Shown here piece by piece: positions 1-6,441 of a stretch of 10,841 nt of DNA. The notes below the pieces were generated by a model. It made no database searches, had not been told where the DNA came from, and worked only from the letters and a program-made list of their open reading frames with translations. Where the stretch lies: positions 1 to 10,841 of the forward strand of contig JAHWJJ010000102.1 of NCBI GenBank assembly GCA_019348475.1, written 5' to 3'. The position numbers and the translations under genes are program-made. Positions within the stretch are counted from its first letter, which is position 1; the number at the start of each line of letters is the position of its first letter. Origin of the DNA: Gemmatimonadota bacterium (GTDB taxonomy: Bacteria; Gemmatimonadota; Gemmatimonadetes; Longimicrobiales; Longimicrobiaceae).

Positions 1-27
1 GGTGGGAGAGTACGGCGCCGCCGGCCT
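1..27 (+). rRNA. rrf: 5S rRNA, 3' end only (partial)
   Basis: The first bases, GGTGGGAGAGTACGGCGCCG followed by CCGGC, match the conserved 3' portion of bacterial 5S rRNA (the GGGAGAGTA...CGCCGCCGG block of the last helix and terminal stem). The rest of the gene lies upstream of the window. The exact 3' end cannot be fixed without its pairing partner at the 5' end, so position 27 is approximate. The strong hairpin immediately downstream supports the reading that a ribosomal RNA operon ends here. Confidence 0.8.
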
Positions 28-34
28 GTTCTTG

Positions 35-76
35 CGAACGCCCGCCCCGATCCTTCGTGATCGGGGCGGGCGTTCG
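35..76 (+). terminator. Intrinsic terminator of the rRNA operon
   Basis: A perfect 18-bp inverted repeat (35-52 pairing with 59-76) encloses the six-base loop CTTCGT. The stem is very GC-rich and starts about eight bases after the 5S end. The downstream tail is only moderately T-rich (TCGTTGTTGCTGG), but stem length and position make termination of the rRNA transcript the natural reading. Confidence 0.85.
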
Positions 77-286
77 TCGTTGTTGCTGGTTTCGTGGTGC
101 GCCGGGCTCCTGAATCGCCGCGGTGCCCCGACGTGGCCTCGAGCAGGTGTGGCCCGGTCCGCGCCGCGCCCCCTCCGCTCGCTCAGGCTCGCGCCTCCCC
201 CAAAAACCGTTGAGGGGGGTTGAACGGCCCTTTCATCCCACATGGTGCCCGTCGCGCGCGCCGGGCTCCGCGTTCAGGAGCGGGTG

Positions 287-325
287 AAGCCCCGCACGGA
301 CGCGTCAGCGGCCGGGGCGGGGCTT
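287..325. repeat. Inverted repeat, arms AAGCCCCGC / GCGGGGCTT
   Basis: Nine-base perfect arms lie at 287-295 and 317-325, separated by 21 bases. Together with the tighter hairpin 12 bases further on, this looks like a two-part REP-like palindromic element of the kind scattered through bacterial intergenic regions. Copy number elsewhere in the genome cannot be seen from this window. Confidence 0.4.
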
Positions 326-337
326 GTGGCAGTTCCA

Positions 338-359
338 GCCGGCGGCTTCAGCCGCCGGC
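338..359. repeat. Perfect palindrome with TTCA loop (REP-like hairpin)
   Basis: GCCGGCGGC at 338-346 pairs perfectly with GCCGCCGGC at 351-359 around the four-base loop TTCA. It would form a very stable hairpin in RNA or single-stranded DNA. It has no T-run after it and lies about 430 bases from the upstream gene end, so a terminator role is unlikely. A mobile or repeated palindromic element is the better guess. Confidence 0.5.
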
Positions 360-479
360 GCTCGGCCGCGCGCGCTCAACGGCCGCCGTCCGGCCGCCGG
401 CGCCGGCCCGCCTCCACAAACCTTCTGGGCCGCGATCCACGCCGCGTGCGGAAATCCATCATTTCCGTCCCCGATTTAC

Positions 480-509
480 TTGCGCCACCACGTTTTCGCG
501 GGGTAGATT
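480..509 (+). promoter_or_regulatory. Putative era promoter giving a (near-)leaderless mRNA
   Basis: TTGCGC at 480-485 and TAGATT at 504-509 are separated by 18 bases and resemble sigma70 -35 and -10 elements. The -10 ends five bases before the ATG at 515, so transcription would begin at or within a base or two of the start codon. No clear Shine-Dalgarno sequence is placed for this ATG, although GGGG at 500-503 is present. A -10 element directly ahead of a start codon is the usual signature of leaderless transcription. Confidence 0.5.
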
Positions 510-514
510 CGCGC

Positions 515-1477
515 ATGGCCCACGACGACGTCCCCGCCACGCCTCCCACGCCCGCCGGTGACGCGCCGGCGGAGACACGGGCGGGAACCGTGGCGCTGGT
601 GGGGTATCCCAACGCCGGCAAGTCGTCGCTGATGAACCGGCTGGTGGAGCAGAAGCTCAGCATCGTCACCCCGCTGGCGCAGACCACGCGGGAGCGGGTG
701 CTGGGCATCGACACGCGCGACGGCGTGCAGATGGTGTTCGTCGACACGCCGGGGCTGGTGGAGCCGCGCTACCTGCTGCACCGCTCCATGCTGCACCAGG
801 CCATGCAGGTCATCCACGATTCCGACGTGGTGCTGCTGCTGGTGGACGCGGCGGCGTCATCCGGCGTCCCGGAGTTTTCGGACGACGTGCTGGAACTGCT
901 GCAGCGCGCCAGGTCGCTCATCGTCGTCAGCAACAAGACGGACCTGGCCCGGCCGGGGCAGCTGGCCCGGGTGCGCCAGTGGGCGGGGGAGCGCTTTCCC
1001 GCCGCGGCGCTGTTCGAGGTGTCGGCGCTCACGGGCGACGCCGTAGAGGCGCTGCGGGCCGAGATCGCGTCGCGGCTTCCCGTGTCGCCGTACCTGTATC
1101 CCGAGGACGACGTCTCGTCGCAGCCCGTGCGCTTTTTCGTGGCCGAGCTGGTGCGCGAGACGGCGTTCGAGATGTTCGAGAAGGAAGTGCCGTACAGCGT
1201 GGCGGTGAAGGTGGACGAGTTCCGCGAGGCCGCCACCCCCCTGTACATCCGCGCCACCTTATACGTGGAGCGGCCCACGCAGAAGGCCATCGTGATCGGC
1301 GCGGGGGGCGCGGCCATCCGCGCGCTGGGGCAGGCCGCGCGGGAAAAGATCGAGGAGTTCGTGGGCGCCCCGGTGTACCTGGACCTGTGGGTCAAGGTGC
1401 TGCCGCGGTGGCGCAGGGACCCGGTGGCGCTGCAGCGCTTCGGGTTCCAGGTCCCCAACCCGGAGCAACGGACGTGA
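515..1477 (+). CDS. era: GTPase Era, ribosome assembly factor
   Basis: Era is an essential GTP-binding protein that binds the 3' end of 16S rRNA and helps mature the 30S subunit. The 320-residue product has the full set of GTPase motifs: G1 GYPNAGKS (30-37), the G2-region TTRERVLGI (57-65), G3 DTPG (77-80), G4 NKTD (140-143) and G5 SA (170-171). A C-terminal KH domain follows, with the GxxG loop GAGG and the typical Era ending VYLDLWVKVLPRWRRDP. Length is close to the usual 300 residues; the excess is a Pro/Ala-rich N-terminal tail of about 23 residues. The ATG at 515 was chosen because a TAGATT -10 lies just before it and conserved sequence begins soon after. The frame is open back to an ATG at 242, but that extension is low-complexity and lies upstream of the promoter. 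The stop overlaps the next gene by one base. Confidence 0.95.
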   Translation: MAHDDVPATPPTPAGDAPAETRAGTVALVGYPNAGKSSLMNRLVEQKLSIVTPLAQTTRERVLGIDTRDGVQMVFVDTPGLVEPRYLLHRSMLHQAMQVIHDSDVVLLLVDAAASSGVPEFSDDVLELLQRARSLIVVSNKTDLARPGQLARVRQWAGERFPAAALFEVSALTGDAVEALRAEIASRLPVSPYLYPEDDVSSQPVRFFVAELVRETAFEMFEKEVPYSVAVKVDEFREAATPLYIRATLYVERPTQKAIVIGAGGAAIRALGQAAREKIEEFVGAPVYLDLWVKVLPRWRRDPVALQRFGFQVPNPEQRT

Positions 1478-1659
1478 TGGAGCCCTGGCTGCTGGAGCTG
1501 CTGGTGTGTCCCAGGTGCAGGGGCGAGCTGCGCCACGAGCAGAGCCCGGAGGCGCTGGTGTGCGAGCGCGACCGGCTGCGCTACGAGGTGCGCGACGGCA
1601 TCCCCATCCTGCTGATCGACGAGGCCCGGCCGCTGGACGAGACCCCCGCGCCCGCGTGA
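1477..1659 (+). CDS. Trm112-like small zinc-binding protein (UPF0434/YcaR type)
   Basis: This 60-residue protein has the Trm112/YcaR pattern: a hydrophobic start (LLELLVCPRC), a CPRC zinc knuckle (Cys11 and Cys14), a further Cys in ALVCERD, then the hallmark VRDGIPILLIDEAR near the C-terminus. In eukaryotes and archaea Trm112 is the activating subunit of several methyltransferases that act on tRNA, rRNA and release factors. The role of the short bacterial homologues is poorly defined, so no specific partner is assigned. Its ATG overlaps the era stop (TGATG), which implies translational coupling. The frame is open much further upstream, but that part overlaps era and has no Trm112 content. Identification of the family is firm; its function here is not. 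Confidence 0.85.
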   Translation: MEPWLLELLVCPRCRGELRHEQSPEALVCERDRLRYEVRDGIPILLIDEARPLDETPAPA

Positions 1660-1676
1660 GCGATTTTGCGGGCGTG
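1647..1676 (+). terminator. Weak candidate terminator after the era-Trm112 pair
   Basis: CGCCCGC at 1649-1655 pairs with GCGGGCG at 1668-1674, with two further weak pairs outside, around a 12-base loop. A short T-containing tail (TGTTTG) follows. The stem overlaps the last codons of the Trm112-like gene and the tail runs into the next promoter's -35 element. Termination here is plausible but the hairpin is loose. Confidence 0.3.
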
Positions 1677-1677
1677 T

Positions 1678-1707
1678 TTGACAGCGTTGCGTGCGTTCCG
1701 GTAGAAT
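1678..1707 (+). promoter_or_regulatory. Strong sigma70-type promoter for the GGDEF gene
   Basis: A perfect -35 TTGACA (1678-1683) and the -10 TAGAAT (1702-1707) are spaced by 18 bases. This is the best promoter match in the window. Initiation near 1714 would leave about 34 bases of leader before the ATG at 1748, and it rules out the alternative GTG start at 1691, which lies inside the promoter. Confidence 0.8.
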
Positions 1708-1747
1708 CTCCCCCCCAGACGTCCCCCCGACGCCCAGATCCGGTTCC

Positions 1748-2719
1748 ATGCCCCAGCGCGTGATCCTGCACTTTTCGCCGCACGGCCGCCCCGCCCCCGG
1801 GGTGGTGCGCGCGTTCGCCGAAGAGCGGGAGCTGCCCATCGTTGAAGCGCGGGGCGCGGCAGAGGTGCAGGAGCGGGTGGGCCGCGCCTATCCCGCCGCC
1901 CTGGTGCTGGACGCGTCGCCGGGATCGGACGACGCGCTGCGGCTGTGCCAGGCGGTAAAAGGCGAGGCGTTCACCTCGGTGGTCCCCGTGATCATGTACC
2001 TGGCCCACAACGGCGGCGGGGCCGAGGCGGCCGCGGTGGCGCTGGAGGCGGGCGCGGACGAGGTGCTGGGCCACGGGCTGAGCGAGCGGGAATGCGGGCT
2101 GCGGCTGCAGATGGCGCTGCGGAGGGCGGAGCGCGACGTGAGCGTGCACCCCACCACGCTCCTTCCCGGCACGGTGCAGATCGAGCGCGACATCGCCGAG
2201 CGGCTGCGCTCGGGCGACAGGTTCGCCGTGTGCTATGCGGACCTGGACCACTTCAAGGAGTTCAACGACCGGTACGGCTACAACAACGGCGACCGGGTGA
2301 TCCTGATCCTTTCGCGCATTCTGCGCGACGTGGTGCGGGCGCACTCGCAGGCGTCGTTCGTGGGGCACATCGGCGGGGATGACTTCATCTTCAACGCGCC
2401 GCTGGGGGAATTCCGCCGCTGCTGCGAGGACGCCATCGCGGTGTTCAGCGAGCTGATCCCGCTGCACTACGCGGTGGAGGACCGGGAGCGCGGCTTCTTC
2501 ATCGGCAAGGACCGGCGCGGCGAGGAGTACGAGGTGCCGCTGATGACGCTGTCCATCGGCGTCGTCACCAACGAGCACCGCACGTTCGTGCACACGGCGC
2601 AGATCAGCGAACTGGCCACGGAGATGAAGGCGTACGCAAAGACCTTTTCCGGCTCCATCTACGTCGTGGACCGGCGGCACGGCGGCCCTTCCGGCTCCGG
2701 CGACGGCGAAGGGCAATGA
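1748..2719 (+). CDS. Degenerate receiver plus GGDEF domain protein, putative diguanylate cyclase
   Basis: The 323-residue product has two parts. Residues 1 to about 130 resemble a response-regulator receiver: an Asp at 55 in ALVLDAS sits where the phosphoacceptor belongs and an LEAGADEVLG segment follows. The acidic pair expected after strand 1 is missing (VILHFSPHG) and no Lys stands where ADxxLxKP is usual, so phosphorylation is doubtful. Residues about 145-310 form a GGDEF domain, with ADLDHFKEFNDRYGYNNGD and the signature GGDDF at 209-213 instead of GGDEF. Such domains make cyclic di-GMP from two GTP. No RxxD inhibitory site is present five residues before the signature. A polar insert (DRERGFFIGKDRRGEEYE) precedes the conserved LSIGVV strand. 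It could be an active cyclase or a c-di-GMP/GTP-binding relay. The ATG at 1748 lies just below a strong promoter and lacks an obvious ribosome-binding site. The next gene starts 28 bases downstream. Confidence 0.8.
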   Translation: MPQRVILHFSPHGRPAPGVVRAFAEERELPIVEARGAAEVQERVGRAYPAALVLDASPGSDDALRLCQAVKGEAFTSVVPVIMYLAHNGGGAEAAAVALEAGADEVLGHGLSERECGLRLQMALRRAERDVSVHPTTLLPGTVQIERDIAERLRSGDRFAVCYADLDHFKEFNDRYGYNNGDRVILILSRILRDVVRAHSQASFVGHIGGDDFIFNAPLGEFRRCCEDAIAVFSELIPLHYAVEDRERGFFIGKDRRGEEYEVPLMTLSIGVVTNEHRTFVHTAQISELATEMKAYAKTFSGSIYVVDRRHGGPSGSGDGEGQ

Positions 2720-2747
2720 ATCCAGCAGACCCGGGGTTGCAAGGTAC

Positions 2748-3371
2748 ATGAACGTCCAGTGCACGCACTGCAGCACCGTGTTCCGGGTAGACCCCCGGAA
2801 GGTCCCCGCCGCCGGCGTACGGGTCCGCTGCTCCATCTGCCGCGGCGTGTTCGAGATCTCCAGCTCCGGCTCGGCGGAGGCGCAGCCCGCCGCGGCATCG
2901 GCCCCGGCTTCGCAGCCGGCCTCCGCTCCCGCCGCGCCCGCGCCGAGCCCGGCTCCCGCGCCCACGCCGACTCCCACGCCGACGCCGACACCGGCTCCCA
3001 CGCCTGCGCCGACGCCCGCCCCGGCGCCGACGCCGACTCCGGCACCTGCTCCCGCGGCGGCGCCCGCACCTCCGTCCGGGGCACGTCCGGCCCCCGCGCC
3101 GGGCGCGTCGCGATCGCCGTTCGGCGCGTCGGATCCGAACGCGAAGGCGCGGCGGCTGGCCCGGGCGCTGGTGTCCGACATCGTGACGTACCATCCGGAA
3201 CGGCGGGACCAGGCGCTGGCGGATGGTACGCTGAAGCGGGAGTTCATGGACGAGATCAAGAAGAGCTGGGAGGAGTACGTGGGGCAGGTGGGCGCCGACG
3301 CCGCCCGCAGCACGCCGCACTTTCGCGACGCGCTGAACGACATCCTGGCGAAGGGCCAGCAGGTGTTTTAA
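2748..3371 (+). CDS. MJ0042-type zinc-ribbon protein with Pro/Ala/Thr linker and unknown C-terminal domain
   Basis: The 207-residue product begins with a four-cysteine zinc ribbon (Cys5, Cys8, Cys28, Cys31; pattern CTHCSTVFRV...VRVRCSICRGVFEI), the MJ0042/zinc_ribbon_4-5 type found at the N-terminus of many bacterial proteins of unknown function. A Pro/Ala/Thr linker of about 75 residues follows, mostly alternating PA and PT dipeptides. The last 80 residues or so form a charged, helical-looking domain (ARRLARALVSDIVTYHPER ... EFMDEIKKSWEEYVGQVG ... HFRDALNDILAKGQQVF) whose family I do not recognise by name. No transmembrane segment or signal peptide is seen, so it is probably cytoplasmic. It starts 28 bases after the GGDEF gene, with AAGG shortly before the ATG, and is probably cotranscribed with it. 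Function is unknown. Confidence 0.8.
   Translation: MNVQCTHCSTVFRVDPRKVPAAGVRVRCSICRGVFEISSSGSAEAQPAAASAPASQPASAPAAPAPSPAPAPTPTPTPTPTPAPTPAPTPAPAPTPTPAPAPAAAPAPPSGARPAPAPGASRSPFGASDPNAKARRLARALVSDIVTYHPERRDQALADGTLKREFMDEIKKSWEEYVGQVGADAARSTPHFRDALNDILAKGQQVF
2936..3075 (+). repeat. Low-complexity Pro-Thr/Pro-Ala coding tract
   Basis: Within the zinc-ribbon gene, near-tandem six-base units (variants of CCGACG, CCCACG, CCGGCT) encode runs of PT and PA dipeptides. Synonymous variation between units suggests selection on the protein composition and not just recent slippage. The tract also creates long open frames on the opposite strand that have no independent support. Confidence 0.75.
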
Positions 3372-3590
3372 GGGAAGTGCGTGAGTGCGTGAGTGCGTTG
3401 GTGCGGGAGTGAACGGCGAAATCATTCACGCACCTTCGCACCTTCGCACTTTCGCACTTTCGCACTTTCGCACTTTCGCACCTTCGCTCTTACGCACCCA
3501 CGCACCCACGCACCCACGCACCCACGCACCCACGCACCCACGCACCCACGCATTACCGCGCTACCGCACCCACGCACTCCCGCACTTCCC
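3372..3590. repeat. Intergenic 8-bp tandem array with inverted copies at its left end
   Basis: Bases 3427-3586 are exactly 20 consecutive octamers of consensus NNCGCACN: a CACGCACC, a block of TTCGCAC(C/T) units, one TTCGCTCT, a TACGCACC, six CACGCACC, then diverged units. Bases 3376-3407 are four octamers of the same family in reverse orientation (AGTGCGTG and variants). The outermost arms, 3372-3389 and 3573-3590, are complementary at 17 of 18 positions, and weaker complementarity extends inward to about 40 bases. The whole could fold into a long hairpin with the TTCGCACT units in the loop. It fills most of the gap between the zinc-ribbon gene and prfB. The peptides it would encode (HPRTHAPT-like) are artefacts. 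Confidence 0.9.
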
Positions 3591-3608
3591 TCCCCCCGGC
3601 GGAACGCA

Positions 3609-3614
3609 TAGATT
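3609..3614 (+). promoter_or_regulatory. Candidate -10 element for the prfB operon
   Basis: TAGATT followed by C is identical to the era -10 and one base from the TAGAAT of the GGDEF promoter. No good -35 is seen at 17-18 bases upstream (TTCCCT or CTTCCC), so support is limited. Initiation near 3621 would give a leader of about 70 bases carrying the 3637-3660 hairpin. Confidence 0.3.
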
Positions 3615-3636
3615 CCCCCCGGTTTACCACACCCAT

Positions 3637-3660
3637 GGGGCCGTCCTCCCGGGCGGCCCT
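3637..3660 (+). other. Strong stem-loop in the prfB leader or a terminator
   Basis: GGGGCCGTCC (3637-3646) pairs with GGGCGGCCCT (3651-3660) around a four-base TCCC loop, giving ten pairs including two G-U. It is followed by TTGTCATT. It lies 30 bases before the prfB ATG and about 265 bases after the previous gene. It could stop read-through from upstream, or be a leader structure if transcription starts near 3621. The sequence does not decide between these. Confidence 0.45.
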
Positions 3661-3690
3661 TGTCATTGGCGGAATCATCAGCAGAGCGAC

Positions 3691-4793
3691 ATGCACGACC
3701 TTCGCGAAGACCTGGACACGTACCGCAACCGGCTCGACGAGCTGGGGAGGTTTCTTTGACCTCGACGCCCGGCAGGAGAAGCTGAAGGCGCTCGAGGCCC
3801 GCATGGCCGATCCCTCGTTCTGGAACGACCAGGAAAAGGCCCGCGAGATCATCAACGAAGTCAACCAGCTCAAGGGGTGGGTAGACCCCTGGCGCGAGAT
3901 GTCGTCCAGGGTGGACGATTTGGGCGAGATGCTGGAGCTGCTCGACGCCGAGCCCGACGCCGGGCTGGCCGAAGAGGTGGAGCGCGACGTCCAGTCCATC
4001 GGGCCGGCGCTGGAGGCGCTGGAGCTAAAGAACATGCTCCAGCAGCCCGACGACCATCGCGACGCCCTCATCACCATCCACCCCGGCGCCGGCGGGACGG
4101 AGAGCCAGGACTGGGCGGAGATGCTGCTGCGCATGTACACCCGCTTCGGCGAGCGCAACGGCTTCGACGTGGAGCTCCTGGATCTGCAGGAAGGCGAGGA
4201 GGCGGGCATCAAGGACGCCACGCTGGAGATCCGCGGCCGGTACGCGTACGGCTTTCTGAAGGCCGAGCGCGGCGTGCACCGGCTGGTGCGCATCTCCCCC
4301 TTCGACAGCGCCGCGCGCCGCCACACCTCGTTCGTCTCCGTCTTCGTCTACCCGGCAGTGGACGACACCATCGAGATCGACGTTCGCGACGAAGACATCG
4401 AGATGGACGTGTACCGCGCCTCCGGCGCCGGCGGGCAGCACGTCAACAAGACGTCGTCGGCCGTGCGGCTGCGCCACCTGCCGTCGGGCATCGTCGTCGC
4501 CTGCCAGCAGGAGCGGTCGCAGCACAAGAACCGCGCGACGGCCATGAAGATGCTCAAGGCCGCGCTCTACCAGCGCGCGCTGGAGGAGCAGGAGAAGGAG
4601 AAGGCCAAGCTGGAGAACACCAAGACCGACATCGCCTTCGGCAGCCAGATCCGCTCGTACGTCTTTCAGCCGTACACCATGGTGAACGACCACCGCACCG
4701 AGCTCAAGATCCCCGACGTGCAGAAGGTGATGGACGGAGACCTGCAGCCCTTCATCCACGCCTACCTGCGGCAGTACGGGGCCGTGCACTCCG

Positions 4794-4804
<11 letters not shown>
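3691..4804 (+). CDS. prfB: Peptide chain release factor 2 (RF2), expressed by +1 programmed frameshift
   Basis: RF2 recognises UAA and UGA in the ribosomal A site and triggers release of the finished protein. The gene is in two frames: 22 codons from ATG 3691 run into an in-frame TGA at 3757-3759, and the rest reads on in the +1 frame from GAC at 3758. The joined product has 370 residues, typical for RF2. The stop-codon-recognition tripeptide SPF is at 202-204 and the catalytic GGQ at 247-249, within SGAGGQHVNKT. The N-terminal coiled-coil region (for example LDARQEKLKALEARMADPSFW) is typical of RF2. No good Shine-Dalgarno precedes ATG 3691, but the short first frame (MHDLREDLDTYRNRLDELG) matches the usual RF2 start. 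The last 11 bases overlap lysS. It is not a pseudogene: the frame change lies exactly at the known recoding site. Confidence 0.97.
3744..3760 (+). promoter_or_regulatory. RF2 autoregulatory +1 frameshift site
   Basis: The bases read GGGGAGG TTT CTT TGA C. This has all parts of the classical RF2 recoding signal: an internal Shine-Dalgarno-like GGGGAGG, three spacer bases, the slippery CTT codon, and a poor-context TGA followed by C. When RF2 is scarce, ribosomes pause at TGA and slip from CTT to TTT, continuing in the +1 frame; when it is plentiful they terminate after 22 residues. The three-base spacing matches the E. coli site. Confidence 0.95.
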
Positions 4805-6356
<1,552 letters not shown>

Positions 6357-6377
6357 CGGGGACGGTGTGCACCGGAG

Positions 6378-6418
6378 AGGGAGCAGGCGATTCCCTGTTC
6401 CCTGTTCCCTGTTCCCTC
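6378..6418. repeat. Intergenic TTCCCTG heptamer array with an inverted copy
   Basis: Four consecutive heptamers, TTCCCTG three times and then TTCCCTC, occupy 6391-6418. Just upstream, AGGGAGCAGG (6378-6387) is complementary to CCTGTTCCCT (6394-6403) with one G-U pair, giving a ten-pair hairpin with a six-base loop. The array fills half of the 85-base gap between lysS and lolC. It has the same architecture as the octamer array at 3372-3590: direct tandem units preceded by an inverted unit. Confidence 0.8.
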
Positions 6419-6441
6419 CTCCTGCCGTTCGGGGGCGCGGG

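Larger units (their letters stand above)
77..514. other. Gene-free interval between the rRNA operon and era
   Basis: No credible gene is seen in these 438 bases. Open frames exist on both strands, including an extension of era up to an ATG at 242, but they have no recognisable protein content, are Arg/Ala/Pro-rich as expected of GC-rich non-coding DNA, and are best read as chance. The stretch holds two adjacent inverted repeats (287-325 and 338-359) and, at its end, the putative era promoter. No tRNA-like fold was recognised. Confidence 0.6.

Noticed and set aside
2..223. Open frame over the 5S end and terminator
   Set aside because: It translates an rRNA end and a terminator hairpin, so it is not a gene.
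242..514. A longer era starting at the ATG at 242
   Set aside because: The extension is low-complexity, contains the palindromes and lies upstream of the putative promoter. Era homology begins only after residue 23 of the shorter form.
1259..3343. A 694-residue open frame on the minus strand across the end of era, the Trm112-like gene, the GGDEF gene and most of the zinc-ribbon gene
   Set aside because: It is antisense to four recognisable proteins, is made of Arg/Gly/Ala/Val-Gly runs mirroring the Pro-Ala/Pro-Thr tract, and matches no family. GC-rich DNA often keeps the antisense frame open.
3427..3586. The tandem array considered as a CRISPR
   Set aside because: Units are 8 bp and contiguous, with no unique spacers and no cas genes.
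3385..3611. Open frames through the octamer array encoding HPRTHAPT-like repeats
   Set aside because: An 8-bp repeat is read as an eight-residue peptide repeat in any open frame. One frame merely continues into the true prfB start. There is no start signal or homology.
3691..3759. prfB considered as a pseudogene because of the early TGA
   Set aside because: The stop lies exactly in the conserved RF2 recoding site and the downstream frame is intact with SPF and GGQ.
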